DNA from: Megaleporinus macrocephalus
Taxonomy: Eukaryota; Chordata; Actinopteri; Characiformes; Anostomidae
Reading direction: 5' to 3'
Assembly (NCBI GenBank): GCA_021613375.1
Contig: CM038720.1
Coordinates: 3,143,682-3,207,681 of the forward strand
DNA length: 64,000 nt
Shown here: piece after piece, positions 21,520-32,577 of the stretch
Numbering within the stretch: the stretch's first letter is position 1
Layout of the letters: each line of letters starts with the position of its first letter
Program-made: the position numbers and the translations under genes
Notes under the pieces: generated by a model
What the model was told of the DNA's origin: nothing
Seen by the model: the letters and a program-made list of their open reading frames with translations, nothing else
The model's database searches: none

Positions 21520-22390
21520 ATCAACTGTTGGACATTCCATTCCAAGACCATGTGGAAGCCCCCATCATGTCCAATCTTCTGAGAAGGCATGTTCATTCAA
21601 TCCAAAGAGCATTTGTGAGGTCAAGCACTGATGTTGAATGAGAAGGCCTGACTCACAATCCACATTCCAGAGAATCCCAAAGTGTTTGAAGTCACCGTTC
21701 AGCGCTTTACACCACTCCAGAGTCCAGTGGTGAAGCTTTACACCACTCCAGAGTCCAGTGGTGGAGCTTTACACCACTCCAGAGTCCAGTGGTGAAGCTT
21801 TACACCACTCCAGAGTCCAGTGGTGGAGCTTTACACCACTCCAGAGTCCAGTGGTGAAGCTTTACACCACTCCAGAGTCCAGTGGTGGAGCTTTACACCA
21901 CTCCAGAGTCCAGTGGTGGAGCTTTACACCACTCCAGAGTCCAGTGGTGGAGCTTTACACCACTCCAGAGTCCAGTGGTGGAGCTTTACACCACTCCAGA
22001 GTCCAGTGGTGGAGCTTTACACCACTCCAGAGTCCATTTCACAATTCCTATTGCATCAGTGGTCTATTCCAGTTTGCTATTTCAATTGCTATTCCAGACT
22101 ACTGAACTCTGTTTATAGAGACTACTGGATTGTATACACCTGTTGTGTGGCTGAAATACCTGAACTCAGTAGTGTCCAGTAGTGATCTACCACTGAGTTG
22201 TTCTTGCTCCTGCACATATCCATTTAACAGTAATAGCACTTACAGCTGTCTAGGGCAGCTCTAGCAGGGCCACTGAGTCCTTCTGTATAATCTATTCTCC
22301 TGCCAGTGTTTGACTTTATACCCCTGTTAGCAACACCTGAACTCTTTATGAGTCGTTAGGAGAGGTGTCCACTTACTTTTGGCCATATAG
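21520..22390 (-). mobile_element. Tc1-family derivative with internal 31-bp expansion
   Basis: AGCATTTGTGAGGTCAAGCA and CTGATGTTGAATGAGAAGGC match the reverse complement of a Tc1-like transposase 3' region (compare 23965-24000). The right end AGGTGTCCACTTACTTTTGG with GGCCATATAG is a typical Tc1 terminal repeat. The interior is deleted and replaced by a minisatellite. No intact transposase remains. Confidence 0.7.
21702..22034. repeat. 31-bp minisatellite derived from Tc1 sequence
   Basis: Almost eleven copies of a 31-bp unit containing CCAGTGGTGGAGCTTTACAC and CACTCCAGAGT, differing mainly at GGAG/GAAG. The unit resembles the Tc1 segment seen at 24380-24420 (TAGAGTCCAGTGGCAGAATG followed by CTTTACTCCACTGC), so it probably arose from this transposon. 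Confidence 0.9.
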
Positions 22391-23104
22391 TAATTTGTTA
22401 AAGACACTGCCCGTCTTGTTACATCAGCACTTGACAGCGCGCTGTACTGTATGACAACTGCAGGGCGTTAAGATAAATCATTAATCAATCTGTGACTGAA
22501 TTAACCACCCATCATCATCATTACCCGCTAATTAGGGGGTTTGGGGGTCCGTCGGATGGAAGACGCAGAGGAAATCAGTGAATGTAGTCATTATGTATCC
22601 GCTGCCTACGCTCAACTTTCACCTCTCCTCCAATCAAATCAGGTCAGCGTGGGATAACGAGTGACTGATGATCGTCGCCGGCGCTCGGGGAAGGGTAACG
22701 AGGAGAAATCTATAACATATGGACACGCACGAGCAGTCCCACACGCACGCGCCGTCCCGTGAAATATGAAGGCTCATGACTGGAGACTAATTACAAGTCC
22801 GAGTAAACATCAGGCGGACGAAAACGAAAAAGCGTATCTGCCGCTCTCGCCTAATGAGCTGCTGACCCGGAGGTCACGCAAATTATAAATATCATTCCCC
22901 AAATGGGGGGAAAAAAAAGAAGAGACGGAGCATGCAGTTACATAATGGAAAACGGGGGGGGGGTTACGGAAGAATACTTCCTGTCATTCAAGCCGGGAAG
23001 TGATGAATAGAGTGATGAGATGGATGAGAGAGGGATGTGAAAATCTTCATTACATTACAGAATCCTTATTACATACTAATACAGATATACTTGCATTAGG
23101 TCCA
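22391..23104. other. about 700 bases, nothing recognised
   Basis: Unique sequence with a poly-G run near 22956. Homeodomain-like ATTA/TAAT motifs are frequent around 22470-22540, but no coding or RNA feature is supported. It could hold conserved non-coding sequence. Confidence 0.45.
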
Positions 23105-23265
23105 TCTCCTTGTATGTACCCTCACTGTCCACTGTATCAGCTCCACTGACCATACAGGACCTCCACTCACTGTCCACTGTATCAGCTCCACTGACCATAC
23201 AGGAGCTCCGCTTACAGACTGTAGTTCATCTGATTCTCTGTATACTTTATTACTCTGTTCTTACC
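23105..23265 (-). repeat. dispersed fish repeat, family D copy 3
   Basis: Carries ACAGACTGTAGTTCATCTG and TGTATACTTTATTACTCTG as in copy 2. Its end includes two tandem copies of a block of about 42 bases containing CTCACTGTCCACTGTATCAG. Confidence 0.8.
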
Positions 23266-23861
23266 ATATTTGGGTGAATGTCCCAGCAAAGTCGTGAGAT
23301 TCCAGGATCAGTATCTCTGGGTGCCTGAAGGCTAGCAATGCAACCCAGTACTTACTGGATATTGAAAGCTGCTTGTTGCAAAGCTGTGGTTTCATTTATG
23401 ACACCATCTATGATGAGTCAACCCTGGCTTGAGTTGCATCGCACAACTGTTACCTTCAAAAAGCATTAGTTTGACCAACATCTATATTTCACATTCTTGG
23501 GTTAGGGTTAGGGTTACGGTTAACTCTGACCTCAACACAACCTAACCCTAACATTCCTGGTAGATGATCACAAGCTTGAATTCATGCCACCACAGCTTTC
23601 TTTAAATTCCAAGTATGGACATCTGGGGACGGACCTGGAAAGATCCAAAACCAGGCCTTGGTAGATTTGGTTGTGTATTTAGGATCTTTGGGCCAAAGTT
23701 TAACAATGATCTTTCCTCAATGTGTTGAACGGTCCTGTTGAATGAGTGTACATTCTGTTCAAATCCCTAATAAGAAAACAATAAGAAGACATTTCTTCTT
23801 AATGACAGCTGCTGAATGTGACCCAGTGTCTTGCTGAAAAGTACTAGCTATTCGAGTTTGA
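23266..23861. other. unique stretch with interstitial telomere-like motif
   Basis: No gene recognised. GGGTTAGGGTTAGGGTTACGG starts near 23499 and CCTAACCCTAAC follows near 23541, so about three TTAGGG repeats face an inverted pair across about 20 bases. Confidence 0.6.
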
Positions 23862-24769
23862 TCAGCCCAACCTTTGCAGCTATAACAGCTTCAGCTTCTT
23901 CTTCAGCTCTCCACACGGTTTAGCAGAGTGTTTATGGGAATGTTTGACCGTTCTTCAAGAAGACCATCTGTGAGGTCAGACACTGATGTTGGAGGGTCTG
24001 GCTCACAGTCTCCGCTCTAATTCATCCCAAAGGTGTTCTATCAGGTTGAGCAGGCCAGTCAAGTTCTTCCAGTCAAGCTCATCCATGTCTTTATGAATCT
24101 TGCTTTTTGCCCTGGTGCGCAGTCATGTTGGAAAAGTTGGGAGCGTAGATTGTCCAGAATGTCTTGGTCTGCCGAACATTAAGAGTTCCTTTCACTGAAA
24201 CTAGGGGTCCGAGCCCACCTCCTGAAAAACAACCCCTCACTATAATCCCCCCTCCACCAAACTTTACACTCGGCACAATGCAGTCAGACAAGTACCGTTC
24301 TCCTGGCAACCACCAAACCCAGACTCGTCCATCGGATTGCCAAATGGAGAAGTGTGATTGTCACTCCAGAGAACACATCTCCACTGCTCTAGAGTCCAGT
24401 GGCAGAATGCTTTACTCCACTGCATCCAGTGCTTTGTGTTGCACTTGCTGACGTAAAGCTTGAATGCAGCTCCTTGACCATGGAGACCCATTCCATGAAG
24501 CTCTCTACGCTCTGTTCTTGAGCTGATCTGAAGGCCACATGAAGTTTGGAGGTCTGTAGTGATTGACTCTGTAGAAAGTTGGTGACCTCAGTGCACTATG
24601 CTCCTCAGCATCCGCTGACCCGCTCTGTCATTGTAAGTGTTTCACCACTTGGTGGCGGAGTTGCTGTCGTTCTCAATCTGACTAGGTGCTGGTTTTCTAC
24701 ATCTGCAGCCGTGGAAGTGATTGGAACCCTGAATTCAGTGATTTGGATGGGTAAATGATACTTTTGGTA

Positions 24770-24772
<3 letters not shown>
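23862..24772 (-). pseudogene. Tc1/mariner transposase relic, near full length
   Basis: On the minus strand this runs from the 5' terminal repeat region (right edge, ATGATACTTTTGGTAATATA at 24750-24769) to the 3' end of the transposase (TTTGCAGCTATAACAGCTTC near 23872). Recognisable protein blocks include [20 protein letters not shown] and [19 protein letters not shown] (both 24091-24309). Part of the catalytic core between the LWE and HQGKKQDS regions is deleted, and frame breaks are present, so it cannot be active. Its right end abuts a long TA microsatellite. Confidence 0.85.

Positions 24773-24855
<83 letters not shown>
24771..24855. repeat. (AT)n microsatellite, about 42 copies
   Basis: Uninterrupted AT dinucleotides starting exactly where the Tc1 terminal repeat ends; the Tc1 target is TA. 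Confidence 0.95.
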
Positions 24856-24857
<2 letters not shown>

Positions 24858-25208
24858 CACAGATGATGACATCATGAATAAAACCAAATAGCCTAAAAAC
24901 ATCTAACCTAAAAATCTTTGATGAAGCCAAACTCCAAAGGCCAGTAGAGCAGAAGAGCCATTTTCAACTAACCCTAGCCTTCAGGAAACCGGAGATACAG
25001 ATCTTGGAATCACCAGGCTCTTTACCTGTTGTCTTGTTTTAGTTGTACATGTTATTGTTTTCATAAAGCACAGGGTCAGTTAGTAGTCAGCTGAATGGTC
25101 AGTCAACATCAAGCTTTTAATTACTAGACGTCATGTAACCAGAGATACAGACCCAGGAATCTTGTGAATTTGTATCCTACTTAGGCGCACCCTAGGCGGC
25201 CTTCCTGA
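24856..25208. other. unique stretch, nothing recognised
   Basis: No gene-like feature. CCAGAGATACAGA-type motifs recur at 24980 and 25138. Confidence 0.5.
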
Positions 25209-25281
25209 GACGCTTGCCTTTAGCGCCGATCGAGAGAGCCAGAGGAATGTAGAGCTTCGTAAAAAGGATTATACTACGTTA
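25209..25281. repeat. 73-bp flanking direct duplication, left copy
   Basis: Begins GACGCTTGCCTTTAGCGCC and ends GGATTATACTACGTTA. It recurs at 25650-25722 with one mismatch (AGAGAGCC versus AGAGAACC). The pair brackets a displaced segment of the composite repeat. Confidence 0.9.
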
Positions 25282-25649
25282 GTCTCGCAGTCTGTCAGTG
25301 TGGTAGGTGGCTTTTGTGGTATCCCAGGTGGTTGTCAGGGTGTTGCTAGGTGATTACTATGCTATCCCATATTATTAGGGTTTCAGAGGACTCTAAGGTG
25401 GTTGGTTGATATGGTGTCCTAGATGGTTGCTAAGCAGTTGCCATGGTATCCTAGGTGGTTGCTACAGCTCTTTTTCAGTGTGGGATGCACAGCAGTCAGC
25501 ATGGTTCCAGATACCTGTGACAACCCACCAGGACCTTACTGAGTCTCACAGTCTGTCAGTCTTTTAGGTGGCTTCTGTGGTATCCCAGGTGGTTGTTAGG
25601 GAGTTGCTAGGTGATTGCTATGCTATCCCATATTATTAGGGTTTCGGAG
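25282..25649. repeat. displaced segment of the composite repeat (about 1.5 units)
   Basis: 368 bases starting GTCTCGCAGTCTGTCAGTG and ending TTAGGGTTTCGGAG. It consists of units seen again at 27.0-28.0 kb: a foldback-derived part (GGTATCCCAGGTGGTTGT) plus a Tc1-derived part (GTTCCAGATACCTGTGACAA). Confidence 0.9.
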
Positions 25650-25722
25650 GACGCTTGCCTTTAGCGCCGATCGAGAGAACCAGAGGAATGTAGAGCTTCG
25701 TAAAAAGGATTATACTACGTTA
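25650..25722. repeat. 73-bp flanking direct duplication, right copy
   Basis: Second copy of 25209-25281; the original flank resumes with TGCTCCATCGCC. Confidence 0.9.
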
Positions 25723-26769
25723 TGCTCCATCGCCAACCACACAGGACATTTTATCAGAGCCTTCAGGAAAATGGAGACAGTGACATTTCAAATCTGATCT
25801 GATTACTTTCCTATTACTTTACTCCAGCAAGCCCATCAAGAAACCGGAGCTATGGAACCTGAAATCCACACTTGTTGTCTTATCCAATGGTGTCCAGCAC
25901 CATAATCACCTGAGATTTCTTTGAGCAACTGTAAGTGGGTCTCCTGAAAAGAATGGAAGCTGTAATAAAAGTGGACACACTAGATACTCAAGCATGTGAT
26001 ATTATATTCAACTCTGTTTGAGGCTTCTGTGTCATCTCCAGTATATTACATGTGTTTCCTGCTTTGCTCCCGATGCTGCCAAACGAATAGCTTGTACATC
26101 AGAATATGAAATAAATGAAAGGTGGTCTCTGGCATGTATGACCCTTGTCCTGTCATAGCACAAAAACAAGAGCTGGACAGAGGGAGGGAGAACGTGTGAG
26201 AGAGAGAAAGACAGAGAGACATAACTGGGCCAGTTGGGCCGAGATGGGCAGACCCGGGGCAGGGAGAGTAGGGAGCGGAGACGGCGTCCAGTCTTTGTGG
26301 AGGGTAATCGTTTTGGAAAAGCAGACTGAGGTTAAATTTGGGACTCGGGCGTGACGGCGGAATCAAACGGACAGAGGACGATGATCGGCGCGGAAACCCC
26401 TGCAGCCTCAACAAACAAAGGCAGAGCTGACCGGCCTCCGCCAGAATACAGGAGACGTTCCGAGTCTCCCATAGACTTGATTATGTGGTTGCTGCTGCTG
26501 CATGACTCACCGTTATCTGTAACCAGGGACCAAAGTACAGGCGCAGTTCAGGCTAGATGGCTAGCATTAGCTATGCTAACATACTTTGCTCCATGATTAT
26601 AGATAACAGTGAGTCATACAGTGTCACGTAATCAAGTCTATTAGAGAGATTACTGACCGCCTCCGCACGGTTTGAGGCAAGCGGTGATCTAGGCAAGCAG
26701 TTAGCAAGTGGGTCCAAAAATAGGTCCAACAATGATACAATCCATAACAACTCTGGCTTAAATGATGGG
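25723..26769. other. about 1 kb, nothing recognised
   Basis: Unique sequence, moderately GC-rich around 26230-26480. Frames at 26046-26414 (-) and 26351-26596 (+) lack recognisable domains. Non-coding regulatory content cannot be excluded. Confidence 0.45.
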
Positions 26770-27000
26770 GCGGATGGGAACCTATGTCCCACATTGGTTG
26801 GAAGAGCTGAGCAAGTCTTCCAAGTATTACCCTGGACCATTAATTCCCCAGACTTGGACCCAACTGAGCATCTGTGGGACCACCTAGATGGTGGTGTTGG
26901 CTCTATGGATCCTCCTTCACGCTCCCTCCAGCAGCTGTGGGATGCACTGCAGTCAGCATGGCTCCGGATACCTGTGACCACCTACCAGGATCTTACTTAG
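26770..27000 (+). pseudogene. Tc1-like transposase C-terminal fragment (family T2)
   Basis: An open frame ending at 27000 includes NSPDLDPTEHLWDHL and then LQQLWDALQSAWLRIPVTT. This is the C-terminal part of a Tc1-like DDE transposase, with the final catalytic Glu in PTEHLWD. The N-terminal two thirds is missing. The DNA segment downstream of the LQQLWDAL codons is the same one that recurs in the composite repeat, and the true 3' end of this element is found at 28005-28105. Confidence 0.8.
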
Positions 27001-28010
27001 TCTCCCAGTCTGCCAGTCTGGTAGGTGGCTTCTGTGGTATCCCAGGTGGTTGTCAGGGTGTTGCTAGGTGATTGCTATTCTATCCCATATTATTAGGGTT
27101 TCGGAGAGCTCTAAGGTGGTTGGTCAATGTGCTGTTCTAGATGGTTACTAGACAGTTGCAATGGTATCCCAGGTGGTTGCTACAGTTTCCCTGTTGGTGA
27201 GATGCACAGCAGTCAGCATGGCTCCAGATGCCTGCAACAACCCACCAGTACCTTACTGAGTCTCGCAGTCTGTCAGTCTGGTAGGTGGCTTTTGTGGTAT
27301 CCCAGGTGGTTGTTAGGGTGTTGCTAGGTGATTACTATGCTATCCCATATTATTAGGGTTTCAGAGGACTCTAAGGTGGTTGGTTGATATGGTGTTCTAG
27401 ATGGTTGCTAGGCAGTTGCCATGGTATCCCAGGTGTTTGCTACAGTTTCCCTGCTGGTGGGATGCACAGCAGTCAGCATGGCTCCAGATACCTGTCAGTC
27501 TGTCAGTGTGGTAGGTGGCTTCTGTGGTATCCCAGGTGGTTGTCAGGTTGTGGCTAGGTGATTACTATGCTATCCCATATTCTTAGAGTTTCGGAGGACT
27601 CTAAGGTGGTTGGTTGATATGGTGTCCTAGATGGTTGCTAGGCAGTTGCAATGGTATCCTAGGTGGTTGCTACAGCTCTTTTTCAGTGTGGGATGCACTG
27701 CAGTCAGCATGGTTCCAGATACCTGTGACAACCCACCAGGACCTCACTGAGTCTCACAGTCTGTCAGTCTTTTAGGTGGCTTCTGTGGTATCCCAGGTGG
27801 TTGTTAGGGAGTTGCTAGGTGATTGCTATGCTATCCCATATTATTAGGGTTTCGGAGGGCTCTAAGGTGGTTGGTTGATATGGTGTTCTGGATGGTTGCT
27901 AGGCAGTTGCCATGGTATCCCAGGTGGTTGCTACAGTTTCCCTGCTGGTGGGATGCACTGCAGTCAGCATGGCTCCAGATACCCGTGACAACCCACCAGG
28001 ACCTTACTGA
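27000..28010. repeat. composite tandem repeat of about 250 bp (Tc1 T2 + foldback arm)
   Basis: Four units of about 245-260 bases. Each has about 165 bases related to the arm of the foldback element at 28.8-29.6 kb (GTATCCCAGGTGGTTG, GATTGCTATGCTATCCCATA, CTCTAAGGTGGTTGGTTGAT), then about 85 bases of T2 transposase 3' sequence (GGGATGCACAGCAGTCAGCA, ACCTGTGACAACCCACCAG). Units start near 27000, 27260, 27500 and 27750. Confidence 0.9.
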
Positions 28011-28105
28011 GTCTCCCAGTTTATCCAGCTGCTGTTCTTGTTGCACACGGCAACTGCGGTAAAGCTGGATATTAGCTGGTGGTCATAATAATGTGACTGC
28101 CCTGT
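28005..28105 (+). mobile_element. 3' terminus of the T2 Tc1-like element
   Basis: After the last composite unit the sequence continues CAACTGCGGTAAAGCTGG and GGTGGTCATAATAATGTGAC, which I recognise as the 3' terminal region of this Tc1-like family. The composite array thus lies inside one T2 element whose two halves are at 26770-27000 and 28005-28105. Confidence 0.6.
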
Positions 28106-28792
28106 GTATTTCGCCGATATAGATTTGTTGCCATGTGGTATCGGCGACAAGCTCTTTGTGTTTTTGCTTGTCCATAACATAAACAACATTGGCGAAGCTT
28201 TTTCGGACACGGATCCATCAGCCGCTCTCTGTTATCAGAGCTGATTGTGAAGAGAATGCTGAGCGAAATGGCTAATCGAATGCTGAGCTGTACATTAAGG
28301 CATGTGGGCGGTGCTGTTATCTGCAGCTTCCCTGCGTCAATAGAAACTGCATTAAGGACCCCCGAACTTTGGCTGTCACCTGTCAATCAGCGGCTGACGG
28401 ATCATGACCTTGCCCCGCGTCTCGGAGGCTGATGTAGATCAAGCTTGTGTTTATTTTAATGCTCCTACAGCAGGTTTCATCTGAGATGGCGAATAACGTT
28501 TGATTGATTGAGCGGCCTGTGGAAAACTCCGGGCCGACGGGGCCGGGCGTGGGAGTCCTCGTTCACTCGGGGGGTTTTATTTTTTTGTTTTTTCTTTACG
28601 TTGCATAAGCAGCTCGATGTCGCTGCGAGGTAAACAGCAGTGACAGAAGTGATTGCGCTCGGCATTTAGCGTAAGCCTCTTAGCTCTGAATCTCAATACT
28701 ATCGATGCTAATCACAATACCCTGCTACAGTCTCTGAAACAATTAGACTGTGTTAATATGTGAGCATGTTGTTTTTGTGTGCATTGTCAGAA
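28106..28792. other. about 690 bases, nothing recognised
   Basis: Unique sequence, CpG-bearing. Short frames on both strands have no recognisable domain. A 10-11 bp TA run lies at its right edge. Confidence 0.45.
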
Positions 28793-29105
28793 ATATATAT
28801 ATATATATGGTATCCAAGTGGGTTGCTATAGTATTGCTAGGTGGCTTCTGTGGTATCCCAGGTGGTTGCTAGGGCGTTTGCCAGGTGATTGCTATGCTTT
28901 CCAATAATATTTGGGTTTCGGAGGGCTCTAAGGTGGTTGGTTGATATGGTGTTCTAGATGGTTGATTGCCATGGCATCCCGGGTGGTTTCTACCATTTCC
29001 CTTATGGTTGCTAAGTGGATGCTGGTGGCTGCTATGACAGCCTTCATGGTTAATGTAACTATGAATATTACTATCATAATAAAAGTTGGGTGCACAAACT
29101 TTTAC

Positions 29106-29170
<65 letters not shown>

Positions 29171-29560
29171 ATGCTTCTTGTTGCTGTAATTATGATTCTT
29201 ATTATTATAATATTTTATACTTGTCCTGTACTTTTGGATGTACTGGCACTGTTCCAACTGTGGAATAGGAATGAATAAAGTTTGTGCACCCACCTTTATT
29301 ATGATAGTAAACCAGAATAACATTAACCATGAAAGCTATCATAGCAGCCAGTAGCATTCACCAGCATTCACTTAGCAACCAGCAGGGAAAATGTAACAAT
29401 CACCTGAGATACTTGCGTAGCAACCGTTTAGAAAACCATATCAACCAACCACCTTAGAGCCCTCCAAAACCTTAATAATATGGGATCACCTAGCGACACC
29501 CTAACAACCACCTGGGATACCAAAGCAACCCACTTGGATACCATATATATATATATATAG
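28793..29560. mobile_element. foldback element with arms of about 290-310 bases
   Basis: Left arm 28793-29103 and right arm 29274-29560 are imperfect reverse complements. TATGGTATCCAAGTGGGTTG at the outer left mirrors CAACCCACTTGGATACCATA at the outer right, and GGGTGCACAAAC mirrors GTTTGTGCACCC at the inner ends. The spacer holds an (AT)28 run. TA microsatellites also flank both outer ends. No coding capacity. The left arm is related to the composite array at 25-28 kb and to a fragment at 51.95 kb. Confidence 0.9.
29109..29168. repeat. (AT)n microsatellite in the foldback spacer
   Basis: About 28 uninterrupted AT/TA dinucleotides at the loop of the inverted repeat. Confidence 0.95.
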
Positions 29561-29579
29561 AACTTTTATTATAAAGTGT

Positions 29580-31470
29580 ATTTATATATATTTTTTCTTT
29601 ATGTTGCCGTGCTGGTCTGTATCTAAAGTGTACGTATATATTTTTTTTGTATGTAAAGTGTATGTATATATTTTCTTCTTTTACGTTGCCGTGCTGGTCT
29701 GTATGTAAAGTGTACGTATATATTTTCTTCTTTTACGTTGCCGTGCTGGTCTGTATGTAAAGTGTACGTATATATTTCTTTTCTTTACGTTGCCGTGCTG
29801 GTCTGTATGTAAAGTGTAAGTATATATTTTTTTCTTTACGTTGCCGTGCTGGTCTGTATGTAAAGTGTACGTATATATTTCTTTTCTTTACGTTGCCGTG
29901 CTGGTCTGTATGTAAAGTGTAAGTATATATGTTTTTTCTTTACGTTGCTGTGCTGGTCTGTATCTAAAGTGTAAGTATATATTTTTTCTTTACGTTGCCG
30001 TGCTGGTCTGTATGTAAAGTGTAAGTATATATTTTTTTCTTTACGTTGCCGTGCTGGTCTGTATGTAAAGTGTAAGTATATATTTTTTCTTTACGTTGCC
30101 GTGCTGGTCTGTATGTAAAGTGTAAGTATATATTTTTTCTTTACGTTGCCGTGCTGGTCTGTATGTAAAGTGTACGTATATATGTTTTTTCTTTACGTTG
30201 CTGTGCTGGTCTGTATGTAAAGTGTACGTATATATGTTTTTTCTTTACGTTGCTGTGCTGGTCTGTATGTAAAGTGTACGTATATATGTTTTTTCTTTAC
30301 GTTGCCGTGCTGGTCTGTATGTAAAGTGTAAGTATATATTTTTTCTTTACGTTGCCGTGCTGGTCTGTATGTAAAGTGTAAGTATATATTTTTTTCTTTA
30401 CGTTGCCGTGCTGGTCTGTATGTAAAGTGTAAGTATATATTTTTTTCTTTACGTTGCCGTGCTGGTCTGTATGTAAAGTGTACGTATATATTTTTTTTCT
30501 TTACGTTGCCGTGCTGGTCTGTATGTAAAGTGTACGTATATATATTTTTTCTTTACGTTGCCGTGCTGGTCTGTATGTAAAGTGTACGTATATATTTTTT
30601 TTTCTTTACGTTGCCGTGCTGGTCTGTATGTAAAGTGTACGTATATATATTTTTTTCTTTACGTTGCCGTGCTGGTCTGTATGTAAAGTGTACGTATATA
30701 TATATTTTTTCTTTACGTTGCCGTGCTGGTCTGTATGTAAAGTGTACGTATATATATTTTTTCTTTACGTTGCCGTGCTGGTCTGTATGTAAAGTGTACG
30801 TATATATATTTTTTTCTTTACGTTGCCGTGCTGGTCTGTATGTAAAGTGTACGTATATATTTTTTTTTTTCTTTACGTTGCCGTGCTGGTCTGTATGTAA
30901 AGTGTACGTATATATATTTTTTCTTTATGTTGCCGTGCTGGTCTGTATGTAAAGTGTACGTATATATATTTTTTCTTTACGTTGCCGTGCTGGTCTGTAT
31001 GTAAAGTGTACGTATATATATTTTTTTCTTTACGTTGCCGTGCTGGTCTGTATGTAAAGTGTACGTATATATATATTTTTTTCTTTACGTTGCCGTGCTG
31101 GTCTGTATGTAAAGTGTACGTATATATATTTTTTCTTTATGTTGCCGTGCTGGTCTGTATGTAAAGTGTACGTATATATATTTTTTCTTTACGTTGCCGT
31201 GCTGGTCTGTATGTAAAGTGTACGTATATATTTTTTTTCTTTACGTTGCCGTGCTGGTCTGTATGTAAAGTGTACGTATATATTTTCTTCTTTTACGTTG
31301 CCGTGCTGGTCTGTATGTAAAGTGTACGTATATATATTTTTTCTTTACGTTGCCGTGCTGGTCTGTATGTAAAGTGTACGTATATATATTTTTTCTTTAC
31401 GTTGCCGTGCTGGTCTGTATGTAAAGTGTACGTATATATATTTTTTCTTTACGTTGCCGTGCTGGTCTGT
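29580..31470. repeat. 54-bp minisatellite
   Basis: About 35 copies of a unit with a T-run, then CTTTACGTTGCCGTGCTGG, TCTGTATGTAAAGTGTACG and TATATAT. Units are very similar and differ mainly in the lengths of the T-run and TA-run and in GTACG/GTAAG. The array starts almost at the right end of the foldback element. Cys/Val/Tyr frames are artefacts. Confidence 0.95.
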
Positions 31471-31830
31471 ATTACTTGGTCATGCCTGCAGTGATGATTG
31501 CTGTATTAATATTACTGCTCAGTCGGAGATGCTGCTCGTCTGCCCACATGGAGACGGGGCTTTTCTTAATGATGACTATTGAGTACTATGAATATGCAGT
31601 GTGTATATTTATGGACCTGTATATAATACATGTGGGATGAGGGGAGGGTGGGGGTTATGGGGGAGAGAAAGAGAGAGAATGAATAGAATGGAAGGTGAAG
31701 AAATAAAAGGAGTGAAAGTGAGGACAGTCAGATTCACTCCGAGTTCATTCCTTGTATAAATATGAAGTGCTATCAGCTCTGTCAGCGTCTCTAACAGCTA
31801 AATCAATACAGAGTTACAGTCTTAATCCGG
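31471..31830. other. unique spacer
   Basis: No gene recognised. It separates the 54-bp array from the purine tract. Confidence 0.5.
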
Positions 31831-31834
31831 TAAC

Positions 31835-31867
<33 letters not shown>

Positions 31868-31905
31868 GAGAGAGAGGAAGAGAGAGGAAGGGAGAGAGAG
31901 AGGAA

Positions 31906-31942
<37 letters not shown>

Positions 31943-32365
31943 AGAGAAAAAGAGAGGGATGGAGAGGAGAGGGAGAGAGAGGAAGGGAGAGAGAGAGAGG
32001 GAGAGAGAGAAAGGAAGGGAGAGAGAGGGGGTAAAGGAAGAGGGGGTAGAGGGAGAGAGAGAGAGAGAGGGAGAGAGAGGAAGGAAGAGAGAAAGAGGGA
32101 AAAAGAGGGATGAAGAGAGAGAAATGAAGGGAGAGAGGAAGAGGGAGAGAGGGGGGGAGAGAGAGGAAGGGAGAGAGAGAGGAAGGGAGAGAGAGAGAAA
32201 GGGAGAGAGAGGAAGGAAGAGAGAGGAAGAGAGAGGAAGGGAGAGAGAGAGAGAGGAAGGGAGAGAGAAAGAAAGGAAGAGAGAGGAAGGGAAAGAGAGA
32301 GAAAGGAAGAGAGAGGAAGGGAGAGAGAGAGGAAGGGAGAGAGAAAGAAAGGAAGAGAGGAAGGG

Positions 32366-32396
<31 letters not shown>

Positions 32397-32402
32397 GGAA
32401 GG

Positions 32403-32440
<38 letters not shown>

Positions 32441-32495
32441 GGGAAAGAGAGAAAGGAAGGAAAAGAGGAAGGGAGAGAAAGAGAAGCGGCAGAGG

Positions 32496-32537
<42 letters not shown>

Positions 32538-32542
32538 GGGGG

Positions 32543-32577
<35 letters not shown>

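Noticed and set aside
29580..31470. CRISPR-like array
   Set aside because: The units are contiguous tandem copies with no unique spacers, and the context is vertebrate.
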